Source: an uncultured Erysipelotrichaceae bacterium
GTDB lineage: Bacteria; Bacillota_I; Bacilli_A; Erysipelotrichales; Erysipelotrichaceae
Length of the DNA stretch: 13,123 nucleotides
Direction: 5' to 3'
Assembly: GCA_902795525.1 (NCBI GenBank)
Contig: CADBLN010000028.1
Span: 1-13,123 of the forward strand
Both the position numbers and the translations under genes were made by a program. How positions within the stretch are numbered: position 1 is the stretch's first letter; each line of letters begins with the position of its first letter. This document shows, piece by piece, positions 1-6,699 of the stretch. The notes beneath the pieces were generated by a model, which made no database searches, was not told where the DNA came from, and saw nothing but the letters and a program-made list of their open reading frames with translations.

Positions 1-47
1 GCTTTCATCCCAAGGCTGAAGCACTTGGGGTTTCCCGCACGCAGTTT
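1..47 (-). mobile_element. Putative end of an IS200/IS605-type element (hairpin with bulged T)
   Basis: Read on the minus strand, positions 29-9 form CCCAAG-T-GC-TTCA-GC-CTTGGG: an eight-pair stem with one unpaired T and a TTCA loop, preceded by GGGAAAC. Subterminal imperfect hairpins with an extrahelical T are typical of elements moved by Y1 (HUH) TnpA transposases, and a CTTCAG core inside C-run/G-run arms is familiar from IS605-group ends. Bases 1-44 are about 59% G+C (26 of 44), far above the surroundings. On the minus strand the boundary follows TTTAT (52-48), a pentamer of the kind these elements use as target, and it falls exactly where the acetyltransferase reading frame stops making sense. 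No transposase or TnpB sequence lies in the window, so the element's identity, orientation and length are inferred. It could be a full IS, a non-autonomous palindrome-type derivative or a remnant. Confidence 0.5.
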
Positions 48-369
48 ATAAATTGTCTGGATTACAGGTTACATAAAGATAAACCATTCCGTGTTTCTTA
101 GCAAGTTCAAACAACAGCATACATGCTTTAGCAGCATAATGATGTCCGCGGTATTCTTCATTGATGGCATACCCAATATGACCTCCATAGTAAAGGTTAT
201 CATTGTACCCTATTCTCAAGTCACAATGACCCATGCTGTTTCCCCATTTGTCGCAAATTGTGAAGTGATATGCTGGTACATAGTCACTTATAGGATCTGC
301 CTCAGTGGTCCTTTCCAAAATCAATTTGATTTCTTCACTTTCCAAGAAATCTGTATCTAGAAATTTCAT
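46..369 (-). pseudogene. GNAT family N-acetyltransferase, 3'-truncated
   Basis: The 107-residue product is the front of a GCN5-related N-acetyltransferase, which would transfer an acetyl group from acetyl-CoA to an unidentified amine. It shows the middle strands (HFTICDKWGNSMGHCDLRIG, residues 35-54), the acetyl-CoA loop RGHHYAAKA (74-82) with its following helix, and the strand-plus-turn YLYVTCNPDN (97-106). Homologues normally continue after NPDN with a serine-containing helix and two strands, to about 160-175 residues. Here a TAA arrives one codon later, and none of the three frames downstream resembles a GNAT tail, so a simple frameshift does not explain the loss. The break coincides with the IS200/IS605-like end at 1-47. 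It is the last gene of the xth operon, 24 bp after the CcdA-thioredoxin stop, and has no strong Shine-Dalgarno sequence. Without its C-terminal third it is probably inactive. Confidence 0.8.
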
Positions 370-393
370 AACAATACTTAACTATATCCAAAG

Positions 394-1539
394 TTAGTTA
401 TCTAAAATCTGTCCCCAAGCCTCTTCTTCTACATAGCCTGGAACATATCCTTTTAGTGATCCATCCTCATTAAAAACATACGAATATGGGAATGCGTTTA
501 CCCCATAAAGACTTAGCACTTCGAGGCTGACATCATGTAGAACTAAAAAATCATATCCAGCATCTTTCAGATATTTTTCTATATAATCAATATTACCTTC
601 ATTGTTTATCCCTGGATGTGAGATTAACAGTATTTGGGCATCATCCCTACTGTTCTTTAGTGCGTCTAAGCCAGGCAATTCCTGGTTACAATAATAACAC
701 CAAGTACCAAAGAAATTTAAGATTACTTTTTTTCCTTTAAATGATGATAAGCGAACTGGATTGCCTTCACCATCATTTAGCACAAAATCATATTTTTCAA
801 TATCACTTAAACCATCATCATCATTGTGGTTCTCTATTATTGATGGTTTGTTTTGAATATTACTAATATTTGCAGCTCCTTGATATAACATGTATCCACC
901 CATTGCAATTACAACCAACGAAGCAACAGCACCAGTATACTTAACAATGTTTTTGCTCTTTTTCAACAAGTTTAAAACCGTTTGTGTAAATAGTCCCATT
1001 AAAAGAAAAATAACCACAAAGCCCAAAGAATAGGCAATTATATACAGCCAGCCAGTGACTCTATCTTGTTGAGCGGCCATAAACATCGCTTGGGCTAATA
1101 GAGGCCCAACACATGGTGACCAAGCAAACGAGAAAAAGAATCCTAAAGACCACGCTTTGGCAAAACTAAGTCCACCACGGGTATTCACATTCTTTCTAAT
1201 AGATTTATTGAAGAAAGAAACCTTAATGATGCCGCTGGATATCAAGCCAAAAACGATAAGCAACAATCCACCAACAATCTGGAAAAAGACTGTATACTTA
1301 TCAAATATTGCATTCAATAACCTAGAACCCAAGCCTATCAAAAAGAATACTGTTGAGATTCCCAGTACAAAACCAAGAGTCAACAAAAAAGTCTTGCGTC
1401 TATCATAACTCACATTCCCATCTTCATCTTCTATCTTAGTATCCTGTGTTAAATAACTAACATAAAGGGGAACAAGTGGTAAAACACAAGGGCTTAAGAA
1501 TGATAATAATCCTTCTAAAAACAAAGTTAAAACTGACAT
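394..1539 (-). CDS. CcdA/DsbD-like membrane thiol reductase fused to a thioredoxin (TlpA/ResA-like) domain
   Basis: The 381-residue protein probably carries reducing equivalents across the membrane to extracytoplasmic targets. Residues 1-222 form a six-helix CcdA domain with both hallmark motifs, SPCVLPLVPLY (Cys18) and SPCVGP (Cys143), the cysteine pair that shuttles electrons from cytoplasmic thioredoxin. A hydrophilic linker (223-250) leads to a TlpA-like thioredoxin fold with active site WCYYC (Cys281 and Cys284) and a probable cis-proline at Pro351 (AFPYSY). In many Firmicutes these two parts are separate neighbouring genes, sometimes with methionine sulfoxide reductase; here they are one chain. 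The AGAGG ribosome binding site (1552-1548) overlaps the stop codon of the Pol IV gene upstream, so translation is likely linked. Client proteins are unknown, and no msr gene or cytochrome c gene is present in the window. Confidence 0.9.
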   Translation of the reverse strand: MSVLTLFLEGLLSFLSPCVLPLVPLYVSYLTQDTKIEDEDGNVSYDRRKTFLLTLGFVLGISTVFFLIGLGSRLLNAIFDKYTVFFQIVGGLLLIVFGLISSGIIKVSFFNKSIRKNVNTRGGLSFAKAWSLGFFFSFAWSPCVGPLLAQAMFMAAQQDRVTGWLYIIAYSLGFVVIFLLMGLFTQTVLNLLKKSKNIVKYTGAVASLVVIAMGGYMLYQGAANISNIQNKPSIIENHNDDDGLSDIEKYDFVLNDGEGNPVRLSSFKGKKVILNFFGTWCYYCNQELPGLDALKNSRDDAQILLISHPGINNEGNIDYIEKYLKDAGYDFLVLHDVSLEVLSLYGVNAFPYSYVFNEDGSLKGYVPGYVEEEAWGQILDN

Positions 1540-1550
1540 AATTTTTTCCT

Positions 1551-2636
1551 CTACTCAAACAACGATAATTGATACATCAATGATTCTCTAAAATCTCCAA
1601 CACCCAATCCTATTAGTCTAATAGGATCACCATCCCAAAGTTTATTCAACAGTCTCTGTCCATTTTCAAAGATTGTTTCTTCAGAATTTGTCGCATTATC
1701 AAGCTTGATCTGCCTGCTGACAGTATCGAAAGAATCATTTCTTAATGTTAATATTACAGTTTTTGCGTAAAAATGTCTCTTGTTTAGCTCATTAGAAATC
1801 CTAATAGAAAAATCTTTAAGATACTCATTTAGGAGATTTCGACTGTCACTGCTTGTTTCTAGTGTTCTAGAATAGCTGATGCTTTTTCTTTCATTATAGC
1901 TATCCGTCTTGATTTCACTATCATCTTTTCCATGAGCGTAATCATACAATAGTTTTCCATGAGACTTTAAAATGCTAATAAGTTTTAATTCATCGTAATT
2001 AGCAAGTTCTCCAATTGTATTAATACCTAGTTCTCTTAATTTCTGACAAGATGCTTTTCCTGCCATAAAAAGTTCTGAGACATCTTTATGCCACATTTTT
2101 TCTTCAAATTCATTTTGATATAAAGTATGCACTTTATTTGGTTTGGAGAAATCAGAAGCCATTTTTGCACACAATTTGTTGTTGCCAATTCCAACATTTA
2201 CTGTAAAGCCAAATCTCTTAAAGATTTCGTTCTTTAACCTATAAGCAAAATTAACCTCATCTCCATATTTTTCTTTAACTTCCCCATAGTTCACAAAACA
2301 CTCATCTATTGAAAACTGTTCTACAGAGGGAAAAACCATCTTGAGGAAAGCTATTAGTTTATTGGACATTTCCTTATAGAAAGTGAAGTCAGGTTTAGTA
2401 ACAATCACATTGGGATAAATCCTTTGAGCTTCATATAAGTTGATTGGTGGTTTAATCCCAACCTTCTTAGCAGGAATGCTGGCGGCTACAACTACGCCGT
2501 GTCTTTTTGTTGGGTCTCCTGCTATTACACTTACTTCTTTGCGAATATCCTTACCATAACCTTCTTGTAACAGTTTAATTGCTGACCAGGATAAATAGGC
2601 ACTATTAACATCTATATGCATGATGATTCTATTCAT
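1551..2636 (-). CDS. dinB: DNA polymerase IV (Y-family translesion polymerase)
   Basis: This 361-residue Y-family polymerase copies past damaged bases with low fidelity. The palm carries the catalytic acids: Asp9 in MHIDVNSAYLSW, and Asp111-Glu112 in SIDECFVNY. The fingers and thumb follow (VNVGIGNNKLCAKMAS; helix-hairpin-helix KLRELGINTIGELA), then the little-finger domain from about residue 240. The chain ends in QLSLF (356-360), a textbook beta sliding-clamp binding motif, so the C-terminus is intact. Length is normal for DinB. Its ATG overlaps the TGA of the DUF402 gene (ATGA at 2636-2633), indicating translational coupling, and its stop overlaps the ribosome binding site of the CcdA-thioredoxin gene. 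It sits in an operon headed by exonuclease III. No LexA-like operator was seen at the operon head, so SOS control is not supported by the sequence. Confidence 0.93.
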   Translation of the reverse strand: MNRIIMHIDVNSAYLSWSAIKLLQEGYGKDIRKEVSVIAGDPTKRHGVVVAASIPAKKVGIKPPINLYEAQRIYPNVIVTKPDFTFYKEMSNKLIAFLKMVFPSVEQFSIDECFVNYGEVKEKYGDEVNFAYRLKNEIFKRFGFTVNVGIGNNKLCAKMASDFSKPNKVHTLYQNEFEEKMWHKDVSELFMAGKASCQKLRELGINTIGELANYDELKLISILKSHGKLLYDYAHGKDDSEIKTDSYNERKSISYSRTLETSSDSRNLLNEYLKDFSIRISNELNKRHFYAKTVILTLRNDSFDTVSRQIKLDNATNSEETIFENGQRLLNKLWDGDPIRLIGLGVGDFRESLMYQLSLFE

Positions 2637-3166
2637 GTGTTCTTCATCCTCAAATACTCTTTTTCAAAAAAAAGATAAGTTTCATTCATGTTTTCTTTAA
2701 TCAATCGAACAATCTTTTCACCTTCTTCAATTGTTCTTTCATATTGTTGAAGAGTGATATTACCATTATGGTAGGCCTCTAATAGTTCATCTCTATCCAG
2801 TTCATGTATATTATGTTTGTAAACAACATAATCCAAATACATGTCATTGAAAGTTGGATTATCTTTATTCGTATCATTACCATCAGTTATATCAATATAT
2901 ATCTGAAGTAATTTATCATTATCATCAAACATCACAGTGAACCAAGTATATTCACCTTCAAAGGCTAATTGAAGCCATGAGTAATTATTTTCAACAAGCG
3001 TTACTTTGTCTCCCTCAAAATCCTTAACTAAGGGCTCTTTACAATCTAAGATCTTCAACAGTGACATCTTGCCAGTTTTATTACCATAACTAAAGCTCTG
3101 AATAGTTTGTTTCTTATCCAGTATTCTAGTCCAGTCACTGCGCAACATATCCCTTTTATCCAACAT
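2633..3166 (-). CDS. DUF402 domain protein (possible nucleotide phosphatase, Ntdp/FomD-like)
   Basis: The 177-residue product matches the DUF402 fold. Its most conserved stretch is IYIDITDG (89-96) followed by NDMYLDYVVY (107-116) and HELDRDELLEAYHNGNIT (121-138), where acidic residues Asp92, Asp108 and Asp112 would bind metal. A C-terminal helix (140-170) follows. Characterised relatives include nucleoside tri/diphosphatases of Gram-positive bacteria and the fosfomycin-pathway hydrolase FomD; the substrate here cannot be read from sequence. The chosen ATG at 3166 lies one base after the xth stop codon. An upstream ATG would add 19 residues that overlap the end of xth and look unlike the family. 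The 3' end overlaps dinB by four bases. Placement between a repair nuclease and a translesion polymerase suggests nucleotide-pool cleaning, but that is inference. Confidence 0.75.
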   Translation of the reverse strand: MLDKRDMLRSDWTRILDKKQTIQSFSYGNKTGKMSLLKILDCKEPLVKDFEGDKVTLVENNYSWLQLAFEGEYTWFTVMFDDNDKLLQIYIDITDGNDTNKDNPTFNDMYLDYVVYKHNIHELDRDELLEAYHNGNITLQQYERTIEEGEKIVRLIKENMNETYLFFEKEYLRMKNT

Positions 3167-3167
3167 T

Positions 3168-3923
3168 TTATATCTCAATCTCCAAAACAACTGGACAATG
3201 ATCGCTACCTTCAACCTCATCAAGAATTAGGCTATCTTGAACTTGGTTCATCAATCTATTTGAAACTACGAAATAATCAATCCTCCAACCCACACCTCTT
3301 TCTCTGGCCATGGCTCTATATGACCACCACGAATACTTAACTGTATCAGGATAAAGTTTTCTAAAAGTATCACTAAATCCCGCAGCAAGCAATTCTGTAA
3401 ACTTCGCTCTTTCTTGATCGGAAAAGCCAGCACTTTGATGATTTGTTTCAGGATTCTTCAAATCTATTTCGTTATGAGCTACATTCAAATCACCAGTATA
3501 AATTACAGGTTTACTTTCATCTAATTTGCTTAAATGCCTTCTCAAACAATCTTCCCAATATTGTCTAAAATCTATTCTTAAAAGTCCATCCTTTGAATTA
3601 GGAACATATGCACAAACAAAATAAAAATCTTTAAACTCTAGTGTTATAACTCTTCCTTCATTAGAATCATCACCATCAATATCATAGATAACATTGAGAG
3701 GCTCTTTCTTACTATAAACAAGTGTCCCAGAATATCCCTTTCTTTCGGCACTGTTGATGTACATGTGATAGCCATTAAACTTCATTGAATCTTCTAGTTG
3801 TTCAGGCTGCATTTTTGTTTCTTGTATGGCAAAAATATCCGCATCCATTTCTTTAAAGAATTCGCTAAAGCCTTTTTTCATACATGCTCTTAAGCCGTTC
3901 ACATTCCAAGATATTAGTTTCAT
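3168..3923 (-). CDS. xth: Exodeoxyribonuclease III / AP endonuclease
   Basis: The 251-residue enzyme belongs to the ExoIII/APE1 endonuclease-exonuclease-phosphatase family. It cuts DNA at abasic sites and trims damaged 3' ends during base-excision repair. All active-site motifs are visible: KLISWNVNGLRA (Asn7), FAIQETKMQ (metal ligand Glu35), AYVPNS (Tyr106), YTGDLNVAHNEIDL (Asp145, Asn147), SWWSYRA, GWRIDYF (Asp216) and GSDHCPV (Asp241-His242). Length is typical. It is the first gene of a five-gene minus-strand operon and has a strong Shine-Dalgarno AGAGGTGG (3940-3933). Closely packed behind it are DUF402, Pol IV, CcdA-thioredoxin and a broken GNAT gene. Confidence 0.95.
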   Translation of the reverse strand: MKLISWNVNGLRACMKKGFSEFFKEMDADIFAIQETKMQPEQLEDSMKFNGYHMYINSAERKGYSGTLVYSKKEPLNVIYDIDGDDSNEGRVITLEFKDFYFVCAYVPNSKDGLLRIDFRQYWEDCLRRHLSKLDESKPVIYTGDLNVAHNEIDLKNPETNHQSAGFSDQERAKFTELLAAGFSDTFRKLYPDTVKYSWWSYRAMARERGVGWRIDYFVVSNRLMNQVQDSLILDEVEGSDHCPVVLEIEI

Positions 3924-3932
3924 ATTTATTTA

Positions 3933-3960
3933 CCACCTCTAAATATTATATATTATCTCA
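3933..3960 (-). promoter_or_regulatory. Candidate promoter -10 and ribosome binding site of the xth operon
   Basis: Just after the terminator of the upstream operon, the minus strand reads TAATATATAAT (3955-3945), giving two overlapping -10 candidates, then AGAGGTGG (3940-3933) ahead of the xth ATG. The upper candidate (TAATAT, 3955-3950) leaves more room for a leader. No convincing -35 hexamer or LexA/SOS palindrome is visible. The ribosome binding site is firm; the promoter assignment is tentative. Confidence 0.4.
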
Positions 3961-3970
3961 TAACAATCCT

Positions 3971-4000
3971 AAAAATAACTCAAGTTTAACTTGAGTTATT
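3971..4000 (-). terminator. Rho-independent terminator of the GH42 operon
   Basis: A perfect 11-bp inverted repeat, AATAACTCAAG (3974-3984) and CTTGAGTTATT (3990-4000), encloses a five-base loop. On the minus strand it ends in a run of five T. The stem contains the stop codon of the GH42 gene (3998-3996). It separates the galactosidase operon from the xth operon. Confidence 0.8.
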
Positions 4001-5753
4001 CTAATATTAAATCAAATATTTCTGTTAATGTCTTTTCTTCAAAAGATGATCCCAGGTAATAACACTTGCCTTCACCATATTCATTAACTGTGATGGCACT
4101 ATATTCGCCAAATGGATTATCAACCCATTTCGCTATTTCTTCAGCGCTGGTCACCTTAAGCATTTCCTCAAAGACATGCCCTTCACCTTTGTCAGTCCTA
4201 GCAGATTGGCCAGTTAAAAGTGATTCATGCTCTTCAATCAAGCAACCAGTTAAATCAGTCAAATCAACTGGTAATCTTTTCCCGAAAACAAGATTATTGT
4301 CCTTGTCCTTCCAAGCGGTTCTAGCTGTCATTACTACCTTACCACCAGCTTTAACATATTCTTTTAGTCTAAATTTAAACTCATCATCCATAACAATCAT
4401 ATATGGAAGAATCACCACTTTATATTTTGAGAAATCAACATCAGAATTAATGATGTCACAGTTAAGGTGCCGCCTGTATAATTGTTCATAAAGCTTTTGA
4501 CATTCTTTTTCATAATCAAATGTATCTGATTGTCTTTGAATACTCATTGATGATTTTGAATCATAGTCATAAACCATGCAGACATCTGCTTTTGGATACT
4601 CTATATTTCTATCTTTTACTTCCTTAAAGAATGATTGTGTTTCATAATACTTTCTTCTTTTCTCGTTATCGGCATCCAAAATGCCAAAACAGAATTGCTC
4701 AGCTCCTTTTGTGAAACCTCTATATCTAAAGAAAATTACATTTTCTACGCCATGTTCTAATGATTGCAGAGCCCATCCCTTGGCTTCATTTGGCTTAGGA
4801 GCATAACCAATATCATTATGACCTTGAGCGCCCATAATTGCTTCAGTAACCCAAATCTTTTCTCTTTTAAATCCTCTTGCGAAATCAACCGTAAAAGCTA
4901 AATCACTTTCTGACATAGGTGCTGGCTGACCACCCCAAACAGGATAGTTATTATAGGAAACAAAGTCTAAACATTGGGCTACGTCAAAAGGATTAAAATG
5001 CTTATTTATTGTACCGCCTTCAAAGTCGTGAGTCACAGCTAAGCTTGGATCAACATCCTTAATAGCTTGTACCATTGCAGAGATAAAGTTAACGGCTGAA
5101 AAGCTTCTAAATCTTTCCCACTCTAATCTTAAAGATGGATTTTGGGCAGTGAAAGATGGCCTAGGCAAAGGAATCTGTTCAAACTTTGAATAAGTATGAG
5201 TCCAGAATGATGTCCCCCATCTTTGATTTAAATCATCAATATCTCTATACTTCCCTTTTAGATATGAAATGAACTTTTTATGACAGTTTTCACAATAACA
5301 CATATCACTGCCTTCATGGCCTATCTCATTATCCACTTGCCAAGCTACTATGGCTTTTTCATCTTTATAATGGGCAGCCATTGCCCTAGCTAAAGCAACT
5401 GCTTTTTTCAAATAGATATCACTATTTATGCAGTGACCTCTTCTGGCTCCAAAAGGCTGTCTATATCCTTTTTCATCTTCGTTCATAATGTCAGGATACT
5501 TTTCATACAACCAAGCAGGCATGGTTGCGGTTGGCACGCACATTAAAACATTTAAGTTCTTCTTTGCGGCCTTTTCAATTACCTCATCAAAGAAACTAAA
5601 ATCATATTCGCTTTCAACAGGTTCAAACCTGTCCCAAGCAAAATCACCAATGCGTATTAAATTAGCTCCCAATTCTACAATGTTATCAAGATCCTGGTCT
5701 ACAAGTTCCATCCCCCATTGTTCTGGATAATAATCTACTCCTCTATATTTCAT
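3996..5753 (-). CDS. Beta-galactosidase, glycoside hydrolase family 42
   Basis: The 585-residue enzyme has a GH42 TIM barrel beginning MKYRGVDYYPEQW and would release terminal beta-linked galactose from lactose-like or other galactosides. The acid/base is Glu143 in WQVDNEIGHEG, and the nucleophile is probably Glu304 in IWVTEA. A structural zinc site is implied by Cys108 plus CYCENC (Cys152, Cys154, Cys157), matching the four-cysteine cluster known in Thermus GH42. The trimerisation domain B occupies roughly 390-570 (VVILPYMIVMDD, GGKVVMTART, GKCYYLGSSFEE). The chain ends there, so the short C-terminal beta domain of typical 640-690-residue members is missing. There is no signal peptide, so it is cytoplasmic. 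Its ATG overlaps the hydrolase stop codon (ATGA at 5753-5750), and a terminator overlaps its own stop. Confidence 0.92.
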   Translation of the reverse strand: MKYRGVDYYPEQWGMELVDQDLDNIVELGANLIRIGDFAWDRFEPVESEYDFSFFDEVIEKAAKKNLNVLMCVPTATMPAWLYEKYPDIMNEDEKGYRQPFGARRGHCINSDIYLKKAVALARAMAAHYKDEKAIVAWQVDNEIGHEGSDMCYCENCHKKFISYLKGKYRDIDDLNQRWGTSFWTHTYSKFEQIPLPRPSFTAQNPSLRLEWERFRSFSAVNFISAMVQAIKDVDPSLAVTHDFEGGTINKHFNPFDVAQCLDFVSYNNYPVWGGQPAPMSESDLAFTVDFARGFKREKIWVTEAIMGAQGHNDIGYAPKPNEAKGWALQSLEHGVENVIFFRYRGFTKGAEQFCFGILDADNEKRRKYYETQSFFKEVKDRNIEYPKADVCMVYDYDSKSSMSIQRQSDTFDYEKECQKLYEQLYRRHLNCDIINSDVDFSKYKVVILPYMIVMDDEFKFRLKEYVKAGGKVVMTARTAWKDKDNNLVFGKRLPVDLTDLTGCLIEEHESLLTGQSARTDKGEGHVFEEMLKVTSAEEIAKWVDNPFGEYSAITVNEYGEGKCYYLGSSFEEKTLTEIFDLILE

Positions 5754-6697
5754 TTGAATTTACCATCCAATAATCTATTAACTGCCTCTGTATATTCTTT
5801 TTCAGCACACATGAATGCTGCCGCATGACCACATCCATCTATCAAGTGTAATTCCTTTGGTGAAGCACAAGCTTCATACATGTTTTCAGACATATAACAA
5901 GGAACATAATGGTCTTCTTTGCCATGAATAAACAAAATAGGTATGTCTGTATGTTTAACACATTCTTCACCAACGGAAGTGTTGAAATCAACATTATTAA
6001 TTAACTTAGACCAAAACCATGCCAGATATCCAACTGGGAAATAAGGAATGTGATACATTCCTTCAATTAAGGCTTTGCTGATGCCTAAGATGGAGTTGAA
6101 ACCACAATCATCAATAATGCCACATACATTCTTAAGCTTCATATCTGCACAATGGATTACTGTAGCACCACCCATTGAAACACCATGAAGATATATCTTT
6201 GGATTATCATATAGTTCATTAATCTTATCTACCCATTTAGAAACATCAAACCTATCCAATTCTGAAAAGCCCAAATATCTGCCTTCAGAGTTTCCGTGTG
6301 CCCTGTCATTAACGCATAAGACTGTGGAACCTCTTTTTTGATAGATTTGAATCTTGTCACAATAATCCCAATACATACTGCTTTTATAGCCGTGAACACA
6401 AATAACCACTTCCTTAGGATTACCCTCCAACAAGTATCCCTTCAACTTCAAGCCATCAAAAGAAATGACTTCAAGTTCTTTGAATGGAAGCTGATTAAAT
6501 CTTTCAATTAATGGTGCTTGATATTCTGTTAGTTTTCTGGCAGTTGGACGCATTAAATCGCCTTCCGAATCAGGAAAGTTTGGATCGTTGTTTTCTCTGG
6601 CCTTAAACTGATTGTCAAACACGCTTGTGAAAACATAATAACCAGCATATAACAATACGGCCAATATTATTGCTAAAAATATTAAAAAATATATCAT
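5750..6697 (-). CDS. Membrane-anchored alpha/beta hydrolase (serine hydrolase, substrate unknown)
   Basis: The 315-residue protein starts with one transmembrane helix (residues 2-24) followed by an alpha/beta-hydrolase domain. The catalytic triad is apparent: Ser174 in the nucleophile elbow HGVSMGG, Asp262 in GKEDHYVP and His291 in GCGHAAAF. The oxyanion-side motif is CVHGYKSS (100-107). Relatives such as Bacillus YqkD are poorly characterised esterase-like enzymes. The catalytic domain holds eleven cysteines, which fits a cytoplasm-facing domain better than an exposed one, and Lys32 and Arg34 just after the helix agree with that side. It sits between a transporter and a beta-galactosidase gene (2 bp after the former, overlapping the latter), so it may remove an ester group from the imported sugar. 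That role is inference. Confidence 0.85.
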   Translation of the reverse strand: MIYFLIFLAIILAVLLYAGYYVFTSVFDNQFKARENNDPNFPDSEGDLMRPTARKLTEYQAPLIERFNQLPFKELEVISFDGLKLKGYLLEGNPKEVVICVHGYKSSMYWDYCDKIQIYQKRGSTVLCVNDRAHGNSEGRYLGFSELDRFDVSKWVDKINELYDNPKIYLHGVSMGGATVIHCADMKLKNVCGIIDDCGFNSILGISKALIEGMYHIPYFPVGYLAWFWSKLINNVDFNTSVGEECVKHTDIPILFIHGKEDHYVPCYMSENMYEACASPKELHLIDGCGHAAAFMCAEKEYTEAVNRLLDGKFK

Positions 6698-6699
6698 CG

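Noticed and set aside
3..110. Plus-strand frame through the left edge resembling a small helical protein
   Set aside because: Bases 50-110 of it are antisense to the well-supported GNAT motif YLYVTCNPDN, and the remainder is the hairpin region; there is no independent support.
3167..3223. Longer DUF402 protein starting at 3223
   Set aside because: The extra 19 residues overlap the end of xth, look unlike the family, and the ATG at 3166 directly follows the xth stop in a coupled arrangement.
3924..3995. Possible LexA/SOS box upstream of xth and dinB
   Set aside because: No CGAAC-N4-GTTCG-like palindrome is present; the only inverted repeat here is the terminator of the upstream operon.
4066..4491. 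141-codon open frame on the plus strand
   Set aside because: It lies wholly inside the strongly supported GH42 gene on the other strand, is rich in Ser and Leu with no domain signal, and has no ribosome binding site.
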